A model generated the notes under the pieces. That model was not told the DNA's origin, searched no databases, and worked only from the letters and a program-made list of their open reading frames with translations. The position numbers and the translations under genes were made by a program. Of a DNA stretch of 64,000 bases, positions 29,038 through 38,875 are shown piece after piece. Source of the stretch: Albugo candida (lineage: Eukaryota > Oomycota > Peronosporomycetes > Albuginales); NCBI GenBank assembly GCA_040437565.1, contig JBDOQK010000048.1, positions 186,001 through 250,000 of the forward strand, given 5' to 3'. Each line of letters begins with the position of its first letter. The first letter of the stretch is position 1.

Positions 29038-30081
29038 TTAATTTTGTGACCCACTGGGGCCCTCTATTTCGACCAGAGCCGGCGCGTGACATATAAGCGA
29101 CGTTGCGTATCTCATTACTTCATTCTTGCTGTCCTTGCTGTACATGGATAACCACTGATTCAACGCACCACGCAGCTCTTGTACCTTTCCATAACCCGCA
29201 ACAATGCCTCGATCCGAGCAAGCAAATTCCAGCTCGCTCAAACTCAAATCTTCTGTTCCTTCTTTTATCAGCATTAAATCATCAACGCGTAGCTCTTCCG
29301 CACGCCTGCACAAGTAGCGAACGAGATATGATTTGGGCAAAAACGTATAGATGAAGGCTAATCCTGGATTGCTTGCATGTATTTGAGCCAATAAAGAAAG
29401 ATGATCATCATTCAGCTTTTTGAGACATAATGGACCGCTCTCCTCGAAAAAAGGAGCAATTTTGTGCATCTCCAAAGGCGAAATATTCAGACTTTTATCA
29501 TTGACAAGTAACATATTTTTGTGCTTTTCCGGTCCATCGCTTATGCTCATTATTGGGCGAAGGATCTGTTTGAGCTTGGGATGGTATTCCGTTCGTGTCA
29601 ACGCGTCTTCCTGGAAAAAACGAGTCTTTTGATCATCACTCCAGAATTGCCAAGGAAGCAGTTGCTTTGGAAACTTGTAACCCAGTATTGGGGCAGCATA
29701 TCCGACCAATGGAACCGCAAATAGCACCATTAGAGGCAACGACTTGAATAGATCACGATGAGCTTGCCTCACAATCATCATTTCTCTTCTAGATACGTTT
29801 GTTTGCGGAATCTCTGATTGAGAATTTTTATTGGCCGCTTGTGTCTGCTTTATACGATTACGGATGTGCCAAGCCTGTAGATTTTCTTGATAGAGTCCTT
29901 TGGTACCCTGCACGAATGGCTGCATCCATAGGGCCAATTTCTGCAGCGCCGATCCTTTTGTTTTCAAAGGAGTGTTCCCTTTCATGGAGGACAGACATTC
30001 ACGTGCATCCCAGAACGTTGTCCGGTGGAATTTGCAAAGCACGCGCTTGTGACGCAATGAACATATTAGGATCGAGCTCAT
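29038..30081 (-). CDS. LETM1-domain mitochondrial protein
   Basis: A 347-residue intronless ORF. The first 40 residues are basic with no acidic cluster, as in a mitochondrial presequence. A membrane segment (LPLMVLFAVPLVGYAAPIL) is followed by the ribosome-binding LETM1 domain: the start FPKQLLPWQFW, then a helical block ending SYLVRYLCRRAEELRVDD and LMLIKEGTEDLSLSELEFACSDRG. LETM1 proteins sit in the inner mitochondrial membrane and affect K+/H+ exchange and mitoribosome binding. At this short length it resembles LETMD1-type members rather than full LETM1 (no EF-hand or long coiled coil). Confidence 0.88.
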   Translation of the reverse strand: MSSILICSLRHKRVLCKFHRTTFWDARECLSSMKGNTPLKTKGSALQKLALWMQPFVQGTKGLYQENLQAWHIRNRIKQTQAANKNSQSEIPQTNVSRREMMIVRQAHRDLFKSLPLMVLFAVPLVGYAAPILGYKFPKQLLPWQFWSDDQKTRFFQEDALTRTEYHPKLKQILRPIMSISDGPEKHKNMLLVNDKSLNISPLEMHKIAPFFEESGPLCLKKLNDDHLSLLAQIHASNPGLAFIYTFLPKSYLVRYLCRRAEELRVDDLMLIKEGTEDLSLSELEFACSDRGIVAGYGKVQELRGALNQWLSMYSKDSKNEVMRYATSLICHAPALVEIEGPSGSQN

Positions 30082-30194
30082 TGGAATAGGAAAAATGAAT
30101 GGTGTGGCACTAAAATGATGTAACCACCTTAACTACATGATACGAAGCTACCAACTCCACTTTTTATACAAAAAAGCAAGCCAAATTGTGACAA

Positions 30195-31184
30195 TCACCA
30201 ATCAGCATAATTATCCAAAATGTATGGGGCAAAATACGTGATCAGAATGCTGGCTCCTGCACGTAAAAGACTCATATGCGCTTCACGAACGATAGAGTTG
30301 AATGAATCAGTAGAGCTCCCATAATCTTGTATCATTTTGTACTCACCAGACACGATATAACAAGCTACCGGGACGGTTTTCTTGGCGGCAAATACACTAA
30401 CAATATCTCCATAGAACAGCGAAGGTTTGACAATGACAAAATCTGCACCTTCCGATACATCTCGATCAAACGCCAACATTGCGTGAGAAGTGCTACCAAC
30501 AGGATGCTGATATCGTTGGCGATCGCCTTTAAATGTGGATTCGACAGCGTTACGGAATGGAGCATATAAGCATGAAGCCTTTTTAGAGGTGTACGCCATT
30601 ATCGATACATGCTGAAAGTTGTGCTCATTCAAAATAGTTCGTATAATTGCAATGCGATTGTCCATCATGTCAGAAGGACAAATCATTTGAGCACCAGCTT
30701 GTGCGTAAGCAAGCGCAATTATAGCCAGTCGTTTAACACTTTCCTGATTATCAATAACGAGTTCTTCTCCGACGGTACGCAAAATACCACAATGACCATG
30801 ATCGGTATACTCACAAAGGCAAACATCACAAGCAACAAGGAGACTTGGTATTTTCACACGAAGCTGTTGGATACACTCGATCACAGGCGTTGTCACAGTA
30901 TCTGCACACTTTCCCGACGAATCTTTATCTTGAACTACTCCAAATAGCATCACTGCTTTTAGGCCTTTCGCTTGTGCATCTTTTAGATGCGCAATAAGCG
31001 TAGAGAAAGAACCATCAGGTTGTCGGCCCCACTGCTTGTTGGGCTCCAATCCTTTGATATCACAGTCTTCATCACGTTGCGTCACGAATAAAGGGTAGAT
31101 CAATTGAGATGGGTGAAACGAGGGCTCACTCCATCGTCTTTGTGCCGGGTGATGTAGACTCGAATGGAGAGCACTCCTGCTCAT
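30195..31184 (-). CDS. Delta-aminolevulinic acid dehydratase (porphobilinogen synthase)
   Basis: A 329-residue ORF covering the whole enzyme. It joins two 5-aminolevulinates to porphobilinogen in haem synthesis. The zinc-cysteine cluster CDVCLCEYTDHGHCG is complete (three Cys), marking the Zn-dependent animal/fungal form, not the Mg-type aspartate-rich form of plastids. Both active-site lysines are present: in AYTSKKASCLYAPFRNA and in the Schiff-base motif IVKPSLFYGD. YHVSGE appears as CYIVSGEYKM. The N-terminus LHSSLHHPAQRRW matches cytosolic enzymes with no transit peptide. The start is the first ATG. Confidence 0.96.
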   Translation of the reverse strand: MSRSALHSSLHHPAQRRWSEPSFHPSQLIYPLFVTQRDEDCDIKGLEPNKQWGRQPDGSFSTLIAHLKDAQAKGLKAVMLFGVVQDKDSSGKCADTVTTPVIECIQQLRVKIPSLLVACDVCLCEYTDHGHCGILRTVGEELVIDNQESVKRLAIIALAYAQAGAQMICPSDMMDNRIAIIRTILNEHNFQHVSIMAYTSKKASCLYAPFRNAVESTFKGDRQRYQHPVGSTSHAMLAFDRDVSEGADFVIVKPSLFYGDIVSVFAAKKTVPVACYIVSGEYKMIQDYGSSTDSFNSIVREAHMSLLRAGASILITYFAPYILDNYADW

Positions 31185-32677
31185 TTTTATTAATTGAAAG
31201 AATACGATTGGTCTTTAAGTATCCAATTAACCTACATCATTACATTGTTCATAGCGATTCAAATTGGTTAAAACATTTGGTTGCGTGGTTGTTAGTGTTT
31301 ATAGGGTCCCTGCTGGGTTCTCAGGTACTGATTTGTCGTAACCAATGCATTGTAGTTCCCCGTGCGAATTTTCATCTATGTTCTGACTAGCATGCGAATG
31401 AATGGTATTATAGTCAGTACAGTTAGTAAGTAGGAATTGACATCTTTCGTGAGTGTTAAAGCTTTTCTTTTTCGTTGTAACAAGTGACTACCCAAAGAGA
31501 GTAAATATCCAACGCATCTAGCACTTCCATACTATAAATCTCTGTCAGATGTGTCGAGACCGCCAGCAACCTGCCCCGGGTATGACGAATTTCAAACGAA
31601 CTGATATTTGGGGCAATGGTATTTCAGCGCTAGTCACCGTCATAGAAGAAATGGCTACTTCGCAAACGATCTATTTCACATGACACAATGCATTTGTTCG
31701 ACATCTATGTATATTATATTACTAAGTCAGATAGTAGCACAATAGAGCTGCCACTTTTGTGGTAGCGACTCTTTAAACAGACCAGCCGCGAACATGGAAT
31801 AAATCACTGCAAGAGGAATTGTCGGCGGGATTGTAATGGTTGAAGAATTTATTGTTACTTTTGCTACACACGCTTCTTGATGTGGACTTAAAACGTCTAC
31901 TACTAGTAATTTACTGTATCGATCGATTTATGGAATTATTCATATCGCACGTATAGACAATGCTCTCGTAAGTGCTATTTCAGGAATCTAATTTGGCTTA
32001 AAGAGCATTGGGGCATTATGAGCATATACTTCCCACCTTTTGGCGCATTCTGCGTTAGTTCTGAGCGCAACCTCGAAGTGATAAACGAGCATGATTAGTA
32101 CAGCTTCTGTGAGCTGCTTCATAACATTTTGTTTCACACAAATATGGGTAGCCAGCAACCGTACACATATGGGAGCACTAGATGTCGCGCACTTCGTGTT
32201 CGATTATCATTTCATCAGTTGGTATTAATCAGCGAATGCTTCCACGTAATCACTCCGCTTCAGCTTACAGGCAGGTTTAAATCAGACGATATAGACCTGT
32301 GTTTGCATCATATCCTATTTGTAGAGAAATATCTCTACAGGTAAGGATTACCAACTGAGAGTACCATTAGTACGGGTCAGCGTACAGTCTATTACTGCAA
32401 TGATACCACACGCACAATCCTTTCCGAAGGGTAATTCTTATAGTAGCCCCCAACACCAGCATTCACTCATCGTACGTAAACGCTTTCTAGCTCAACTTGC
32501 CTAAAACTCATGCTTGCGGCTTGATGCATACTCGAGTCATGAAAAGCTCTCGCCCAAGTCCTCTTCGTATAGGCTCTGTCCTCTTCATGCTGAGACGCTT
32601 CAACTCGCGTCTATTCATACAATTCCAATCAGTCCGCTGACAACTCTCTGCGTACATGCGGGCAAAGTCGCTACAAC
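31185..32677. other. Long intergenic region, nothing recognised
   Basis: About 1.5 kb between the divergent ALA dehydratase and kinesin-like genes. It holds only short unsupported ORFs. No RNA gene or repeat was recognised. Confidence 0.5.
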
Positions 32678-35600
32678 ATGGGCGACAACGATACTCTCAC
32701 ACAATTGAGACATGTTCAACGCGCACATATTTCTGCTAAAATCTCCTGCAATCCATTTCCATCAGTTCGAACGCACACCGCAGAAAAACAACGCGCGCAT
32801 TCACAAAGCACATTCGAGACGCGCCGTTCTCAGCGCAATAAACTCGCTATGTCATCCCCACTCTGCAATTCTGTTGTCGACACTTTGAGCGCAAGAATCC
32901 AACATCCACGCATATCGACACTTTGTGCATGCATTTCGATGCAGCAGGAAGAAATACAAACGTTGAGACAGAATTTGAGAGAAACGCGATTCGAGCTGCT
33001 ACGAAGCGAAATAGAATATCAGGAGTTGTTTCAAGAGCGTAAGCTGATTCAAATCGAGACAGACGCACTCAATACCGACGTACAACGCTTAACGATGGAG
33101 CTCGGTCAGCGAGGTGAGCAAGTACGAAAGCTGTTAGAAAAGAGGAACCAATATAAAGCAAAGTATAAGCATTCGGAGCGGGAGAAACAAGTATCTGAGC
33201 GAAAAATACACGAAATTCGCGCTGAAAGCGATCAATTACTACAGCAAGTACAAAAAGCTCGTGACGCGCGAGACCGCATGCAACATCTTTACATTCAGCT
33301 TAAAGACGCTGCAACTTCTTCACTATCCGCACAGTTGTCATCGCAAGTCGCAATTGAGCCCGTATCGGAAATCTCTCTTGTAGAGTGGAAACGAATTTAT
33401 CGGCGTCGTATCCATAAAGTTGCGGTGAGCACACTTTTGGGCATGCGGACGCTCCGGAAGTCTTTGTTTTGTATTCGGGCTCCTGCATTCGAGCTTCGAG
33501 AAGAAATGCTGAGGTTCACAGCTGCGTTACACGGTCCATTAATGAGTCTTGTGAAGCACTCACAAAAGGCTGAGAGTGCGTGTGCCAAAGCTTTATTGTT
33601 GGACAGTTCTTTACAAAGCTCACAACTCGCACGCTGTCAATTACAGGAAGAATTGTGGAGGTCACGGAACAACGTCTCACTTGTGTGCCAATTGTATTAT
33701 CCGTATGAAAATACAGAGGAAAACCCAGGCAAGAAAGTCGTTTTTCTGGAGGAAAACACGCACGACGGTCTTTTGGATGTGTCGATCGATGAGGCAAATC
33801 GACAAGTGGTCCTACGGGATCACAGTCGATCTCAAAAGCGGGAAAAATGCTCGACACTGGAAATTCGGCTTGACTGTATCGAGTCGGATGGACCGGGTAT
33901 TCAAGACGTTGAGAGTTTCTGTCCCTTGTTGGAAAGTGTGTTGGATGGGTACAACGGCCTTTGTCTCTATATTGACACACTCGCATCCACCGGATCATTT
34001 GAAGACGGTCTGAAAGTCTTAAATGCACTTTACGATAAAAGTGCACGCAAGTCTTCTCAGGGCGCTTTGCGTCATTTTAAGCTGAAAATGAGCTTTGCTG
34101 CTGTTTACGGTGACAATGTTTGCGACTTGTTGACGTCGAATCTGAGCGTTCTTCCAGTGACAACTGAGTACGAACCGCTGCTTACTTTTGTGGAGAGAGA
34201 TTTCGATGAGGCTAGTGATCTGATGATGAAAGGAGTGGCCAGGCTGAACACTGAAAGTGGACACAGTATGCGATCAGCGCATCGAGTCCTTACAGTGAAC
34301 GTGATATTTGAAAAAGGGTCGACTGCGTACACCACAAAACTTCAAATTCTGCAATCGACTGGAAAGCAGATTCCTGAAATTGGAGCTCTTCTACAGCTTT
34401 TAGAAGATGCTCGTACCAGCGAGGAGATCGAGACACATCAAAATCGGGCTCTCCTTTCACTTCTGAAAGATACCACGCGATCGAACGATAAGCTCCTTTT
34501 GGTGTTGAACGTACCCGCTACCTCCACTCAGCGCTCGCTTCCAATCGATTCGGACACATTCCGCATGTTTCAGGCAATACAGGGTATTCGTGTAATAAAT
34601 CGACAGCAGATACCGCCCATATTCGAAGCTCATCCACCAGGGGCACCACATACGCTCCCCAAATCCGAAAGCTTAAACGACACACACGATGAAAAACCCG
34701 GTAGAATTCGACCACAATCTCCACAATATTCCGTGTATGCAAAACAGCTAACAGAGCGCCTGAACGTCAAAGCCTCAGCTCAAATGAAACCCTTATCGAA
34801 AGAAAATAGCGAGACGAAAATGAGTGAAATTCCGAGAATTCCGCCCAAATTGCTGCTTGATTCCTCAATAAAGAGAATTGCATCGCGAGCACCGTCTCCA
34901 CTCAACAAACATGCAGACAGATGTCTTTCCGCTTCCAAAATTCGCGTTCCTCAGGGAGCAGCAGCTCGAATGGATGCTGTCAAGGTGATAGAGCCAAAAC
35001 AAAGGGTACAAGAAAGATTGGGCGGCGTCTTATTAAGCACAAAACAGGCACAAGCGTATGAGAAGCAAATTGTCGAAAAAAACAAACTTTTGGCTTCTGA
35101 TTCCTTTCGCACACTTTCCAGTCGTCCAACTGTTCCACAAATCGGAATTAATCGAATTCGAACACCGACATCTAACGCGAAAAACGCTNNNNNNNNNNNN
35201 NNNNNNNNNNNNNNNNNNNNNNNNNNNNNNNNNNNNNNNNNNNNNNNNNNNNNNNNNNNNNNNNNNNNNNNNNNNNNNNNNNNNNNNNAACCCGGTAGAA
35301 TTCGACCACAATCTCCACAATATTCCGTGTATGCAAAACAGCTAACAGAGCGCCTGAACGTCAAAGCCTCAGCTCAAATGAAACCCTTATCGAAAGAAAA
35401 TAGCGAGACGAAAATGAGTGAAATTCCGAGAATTCCGCCCAAATTGCTGCTTGATTCCTCAATAAAGAGAATTGCATCGCGAGCACCGTCTCCACTCAAC
35501 AAACATGCAGACAGATGTCTTTCCGCTTCCAAAATTCGCGTTCCTCAGGGAGCAGCAGCTCGAATGGATGCTGTCAAGGTGATAGAGCCAAAACAAAGGG

Positions 35601-35815
35601 TACAAGAAAGATTGGGCGGCGTCTTATTAAGCACAAAACAGGCACAAGCGTATGAGAAGCAAATTGTCGAAAAAAACAAACTTTTGGCTTCTGATTCCTT
35701 TCGCACACTTTCCAGTCGTCCAACTGTTCCACAAATCGGAATTAATCGAATTCGAACACCGACATCTAACGCGAAAAACGCTCAGCAACCACAGCGAAGA
35801 GCGCCATTCAGATAA
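32678..35815 (+). CDS. Kinesin-14-like protein with degenerate motor domain
   Basis: With the overlap around gap 35189-35288 collapsed, one frame of 847 residues; a later ATG at 32849 is an alternative start. A coiled coil (about residues 90-215, EEIQTLRQNLRETRFELL onward) precedes a motor-like domain (about 345-645), the kinesin-14 order. The motor neck LWRSRNNVSLVCQLYYP mirrors the usual neck RGNIRVFCRVRP. Fold landmarks remain: AAVYGDNVCDLL for the EIYNE..DLL strand, NRALLSLLKDTTRSND for the NSKLTxLLQDSLGGN helix, and LLLVLNVPA. Nucleotide motifs are lost: the P-loop GQTGSGKT is DTLASTGSFE, switch I SSRSH is SMRSAH, and switch II DLAGSE is LQSTGKQ. It probably cannot hydrolyse ATP, and may pair with an active partner as Vik1/Cik1 do in yeast (inference). 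The C-terminus is a basic tail. Confidence 0.8.
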   Translation: MGDNDTLTQLRHVQRAHISAKISCNPFPSVRTHTAEKQRAHSQSTFETRRSQRNKLAMSSPLCNSVVDTLSARIQHPRISTLCACISMQQEEIQTLRQNLRETRFELLRSEIEYQELFQERKLIQIETDALNTDVQRLTMELGQRGEQVRKLLEKRNQYKAKYKHSEREKQVSERKIHEIRAESDQLLQQVQKARDARDRMQHLYIQLKDAATSSLSAQLSSQVAIEPVSEISLVEWKRIYRRRIHKVAVSTLLGMRTLRKSLFCIRAPAFELREEMLRFTAALHGPLMSLVKHSQKAESACAKALLLDSSLQSSQLARCQLQEELWRSRNNVSLVCQLYYPYENTEENPGKKVVFLEENTHDGLLDVSIDEANRQVVLRDHSRSQKREKCSTLEIRLDCIESDGPGIQDVESFCPLLESVLDGYNGLCLYIDTLASTGSFEDGLKVLNALYDKSARKSSQGALRHFKLKMSFAAVYGDNVCDLLTSNLSVLPVTTEYEPLLTFVERDFDEASDLMMKGVARLNTESGHSMRSAHRVLTVNVIFEKGSTAYTTKLQILQSTGKQIPEIGALLQLLEDARTSEEIETHQNRALLSLLKDTTRSNDKLLLVLNVPATSTQRSLPIDSDTFRMFQAIQGIRVINRQQIPPIFEAHPPGAPHTLPKSESLNDTHDEKPGRIRPQSPQYSVYAKQLTERLNVKASAQMKPLSKENSETKMSEIPRIPPKLLLDSSIKRIASRAPSPLNKHADRCLSASKIRVPQGAAARMDAVKVIEPKQRVQERLGGVLLSTKQAQAYEKQIVEKNKLLASDSFRTLSSRPTVPQIGINRIRTPTSNAKNAXXXXXXXXXXXXXXXXXXXXXXXXXXXXXXXXXXPGRIRPQSPQYSVYAKQLTERLNVKASAQMKPLSKENSETKMSEIPRIPPKLLLDSSIKRIASRAPSPLNKHADRCLSASKIRVPQGAAARMDAVKVIEPKQRVQERLGGVLLSTKQAQAYEKQIVEKNKLLASDSFRTLSSRPTVPQIGINRIRTPTSNAKNAQQPQRRAPFR
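34695..35782. repeat. Contig-overlap duplication around gap 35189-35288
   Basis: 34695-35188 recurs at 35289-35782 (494 nt, offset 594), apparently identical. It doubles the basic C-terminal tail of the kinesin-like protein in the raw sequence. Confidence 0.94.
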
Positions 35816-35827
35816 TAACATTAAAAA

Positions 35828-36703
35828 ATGACAGTACACATTTCGGAAAACGCAGATGACGTGGGGAAAGCGGTAGGCGCATTGGTGGACACATTGAGCT
35901 CAAATGCGATACAAACAAACGGGCGATTCACAATCGCCATCTCTGGAGGATCCCTCCCCAAAGTACGTCCCAATTGCTGCAGTCTCAAGCATTTAGTGAA
36001 CGTCATGACAGATTTTACAAAGCGGATTGGAAGCGATGGCGTCGGCAAATATCGACTTTACAAAATGGCACGTATTTTTCGCAGATGAGCGTTGTGTGGC
36101 TTTGGATCATGCTGACAGCAATTATAGAGCGTGTCATGAAGCGTTCTTCAGTCGGGTAGGTTTTCGAGTCGCAAAACAGCTTCTAAGCAGTTTTGTTGTT
36201 GAAAGGTGTCGATCCCAAGAGATCAGATTTACACCATCGATTCCGTCGACGATTCGAGCAAGGCAGCAAAGATTTATGAAGACCAGCTCCGTAATGTGTT
36301 TGGCGAGCCTGATGTACCCACTTTCGATCTCATATTGCTGGGAATGGGTCCAGACGGACACACTTGCTCATTGTTCCCCGACCATCCTCTGCTCTTGGAG
36401 AAGACGAAATGGGTCGCTAGAATACAGGATTCACCAAAACCACCAGCAGAACGCATCACATTGACGCTTCCTGTGGTCAACAATGCACATCATGTAAGGC
36501 CTGTGATCGCTTATGGATGTTTGCTTATAGTCGTTCTTCAGGTCGCTTTTGTCGTCACGGGAGCCAACAAAGCAGAAACACTACAAGCGATTTTGCAAAA
36601 CGAAAAGATCGTGGAAGCTCAAAAATTACCTGCAGGGATGATTCAACCTCGTCAAGGCAAAGTTGAATGGTTTCTGGATGCAGCAGCAGCTTCCAAATTG
36701 TGA
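35828..36703 (+). CDS. 6-phosphogluconolactonase, four exons
   Basis: Reconstructed as 35828-35962, 36012-36155, 36206-36493 and 36542-36703; 729 nt, 242 residues, the usual length for the free enzyme. It hydrolyses 6-phosphogluconolactone in the oxidative pentose phosphate pathway. Landmarks: AISGGSLPK (phosphate-binding), [37 protein letters not shown] (the family motif with the catalytic His) and [14 protein letters not shown] joined to [14 protein letters not shown]. Introns are 48-50 nt, all phase 0. The ATG lies just 13 nt after the stop of the kinesin-like gene, so transcripts must start inside or very near that gene. Confidence 0.94.
35963..36011 (+). other. 6PGL intron 1
   Basis: 49 nt, GTACGT to TGACAG, phase 0; joins GGSLPK to ILQSGLEAM. 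Confidence 0.82.
36156..36205 (+). other. 6PGL intron 2
   Basis: 50 nt, GTAGGT to TGAAAG, phase 0; joins AFFSR to VSIPRDQIY. Confidence 0.85.
36494..36541 (+). other. 6PGL intron 3
   Basis: 48 nt, GTAAGG to CTTCAG, phase 0; joins NNAHH to [10 protein letters not shown]. Confidence 0.88.
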
Positions 36704-36866
36704 TCAAGTGTTTGGGAGCATGGCAGCCTGTTGATAGTCAAGTTCAATCGATGATAACCTTTCGGAATGAATAAAGTGGTATGGAACAATACGACGAAAA
36801 GCACTTTGGAAGCTAATATATCTCTCAATATCAATACGTTTGAAATCAAAATGATCTGGTGCATTG

Positions 36867-38672
36867 CTATCCAACCAATACGAGTCCAAAAGTCAATCCG
36901 AACGCAAGCATCCAAATAGGAGACAAATCGGTCGCTCCATTGCGCTTGGATCTCGTCGTTGGGACGCTCAACACGTCAGTGGGATATTGAGATGCATCAA
37001 AAGAGCGTAGAGCCGGTGTAATCGTTTCTTCTTCACTCAATGCCGCTTTTGCTTTGGCCAAAATTGGGAATGTAAAGTTGCCAGTGTCACACTTTTCTTC
37101 GGATTTGCACGGCTGACATATCTGCACGTAACCGTTCCGTTTGCACCCATTACCGCTTCCGCACTGCTTCACGTTATAATAACACGGCGGATTTCTCGCA
37201 GTGAGCTCGTCGAGCGTCGGCAGAGGTCGGAAATGCGCAATCACATTCGATGGAATTTGCNNNNNNNNNNNNNNNNNNNNNNNNNNNNNNNNNNNNNNNN
37301 NNNNNNNNNNNNNNNNNNNNNNNNNNNNNNNNNNNNNNNNNNNNNNNNNNNNNNNNNNNNACTTTTCTTCGGATTTGCACGGCTGACATATCTGCACGTA
37401 ACCGTTCCGTTTGCACCCATTACCGCTTCCGCACTGCTTCACGTTATAATAACACGGCGGATTTCTCGCAGTGAGCTCGTCGAGCGTCGGCAGAGGTCGG
37501 AAATGCGCAATCACATTCGATGGAATTTGCAGTGAGCTTTTCGATCGATAGATTTCCGTATACGTCTCAATGACTTTTTGGACACGTTTCGCGTTTGCGG
37601 CTTCACTGGTGGCATTCCTCCAAAACGATAAACCTTGTTCGAACGTGCCGGTTTTATTATCCGCAGCGAATTCGACGTGACTTTCGCTTGCATTACACCA
37701 GTCACTAAAGGTTGTAAACGGTTTTCCCGTACGTTCGTTGAGAATACTTGTGATTCCAACAACATCATCGATCGGCACCCAGCCTAGAATCGAGTATGCA
37801 AACGTACAATCTACGCCATTTGGTGCGACTCCAAGCTCACAAAGTCCAGGTCGACTCGCTTTGCGACAATCTTCTGTTTTCCCGTTCTGATTTGATTTTG
37901 TTGAACAGCTGTTTGGGAAGGAAAACATGAATGCACCAGGATACGGAGCACGCGTGTCGGTGATCGTATTCGCACCAACAAATGGACCCAGATTCGGCTG
38001 CCCATTCTCGCCACTGAATTGGTAACATTCGACGGGAAGTTTGCCCGAGTCGTCTAATGGCTCACACTGACCGTCTTTCATGGGAACCAAAGGACCATAC
38101 TCGTTCACTTTCCACGACTCTGCGAATTGGGAAATGGTCTCGTTAGTTTGCACCATTTCAATGCTGTAAAAGACGAGATTTTTCGCTCCATATTTGCGCT
38201 CACACCGTTTCGACGGAGGACGCTGATGTGAATTGATACATTCAGCCTGCACGAATCGCAAGGCCCCTTCGATGGAAAACGTGTTGACAGTGTCGAGTCC
38301 GGCTTGATACGCTTTGGCCACGTCGTTCACATTCAGTCGGGTCGATGAAACGAAGCGATCATTCATCAAAACGGGATGCTCATTCTCCACACGACTGTGA
38401 ACAAATCGCACTTTCTTCATCTGATACGCATCTCCGGTCGGTTTGACCACATTTCCATCAAGCGGATCGGGAAAGTAGCCGTTTATATCGAGCGCACTTG
38501 ACTTGATCGAAGAGTTTGGTAGCTTCTCACTCAGTGTTCCAGAATACAAGCTGCTTGTGGATGAGATCATCGTATTCAGAATTTGACCAGGAACGCAATC
38601 CAAGCAGCAGATAAGTACCATCGATACGCTTTTAAGCATTCGCTTCGTATTGATTTGAGCTGAAGACGCCAT
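36867..38672 (-). CDS. Secreted, probably GPI-anchored protein; paralogue of the gene at 1-1129
   Basis: With the overlap around gap 37261-37360 collapsed, one frame of 511 residues. A signal peptide (hydrophobic core SVSMVLICCLDCV) and a C-terminal hydrophobic tail after a small-residue, basic stretch (ending FGLTFGLVLVG) are the two marks of a GPI-anchored surface protein. The body shares with the left-edge gene the blocks NEYGPLVP, GENGQPNLGPFVG, FSFPNSC, GVDCTFAY, VVGITS and FRPLPTLDELTARNPPCYY. A cysteine cluster follows (CGSGNGCKRNGYVQICQPC). Many N-glycosylation sites (NxS/T) are visible. I do not recognise a characterised family. It is a candidate surface or host-interface protein by location only. 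Confidence 0.87.
   Translation of the reverse strand: MASSAQINTKRMLKSVSMVLICCLDCVPGQILNTMISSTSSLYSGTLSEKLPNSSIKSSALDINGYFPDPLDGNVVKPTGDAYQMKKVRFVHSRVENEHPVLMNDRFVSSTRLNVNDVAKAYQAGLDTVNTFSIEGALRFVQAECINSHQRPPSKRCERKYGAKNLVFYSIEMVQTNETISQFAESWKVNEYGPLVPMKDGQCEPLDDSGKLPVECYQFSGENGQPNLGPFVGANTITDTRAPYPGAFMFSFPNSCSTKSNQNGKTEDCRKASRPGLCELGVAPNGVDCTFAYSILGWVPIDDVVGITSILNERTGKPFTTFSDWCNASESHVEFAADNKTGTFEQGLSFWRNATSEAANAKRVQKVIETYTEIYRSKSSLQIPSNVIAHFRPLPTLDELTARNPPCYYNVKQCGSGNGCKRNGYVQICQPCKSEEKXXXXXXXXXXXXXXXXXXXXXXXXXXXXXXXXXXQIPSNVIAHFRPLPTLDELTARNPPCYYNVKQCGSGNGCKRNGYVQICQPCKSEEKCDTGNFTFPILAKAKAALSEEETITPALRSFDASQYPTDVLSVPTTRSKRNGATDLSPIWMLAFGLTFGLVLVG
37091..37530. repeat. Contig-overlap duplication around gap 37261-37360
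   Basis: 37091-37260 recurs at 37361-37530 (170 nt, offset 270), apparently identical. It doubles the cysteine cluster of the GPI-type protein in the raw sequence. Confidence 0.93.
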
Positions 38673-38875
38673 ATTTTATAATGAGCATCCTCAACATGAA
38701 AGTCCACGGCCACATTCTATAGAATCCCAAAGAGTGGGACTTTGACACAAAATTGAATCTTTAAATCGCTGCGTCATACTCCCGGCATCCAATCCCAAGC
38801 TCTACACATTTATATCTGGCTATCTTGGACCGGATATTCCCACTCTTCCGGTTGTGACACGTGCAAAGTCCTGTG

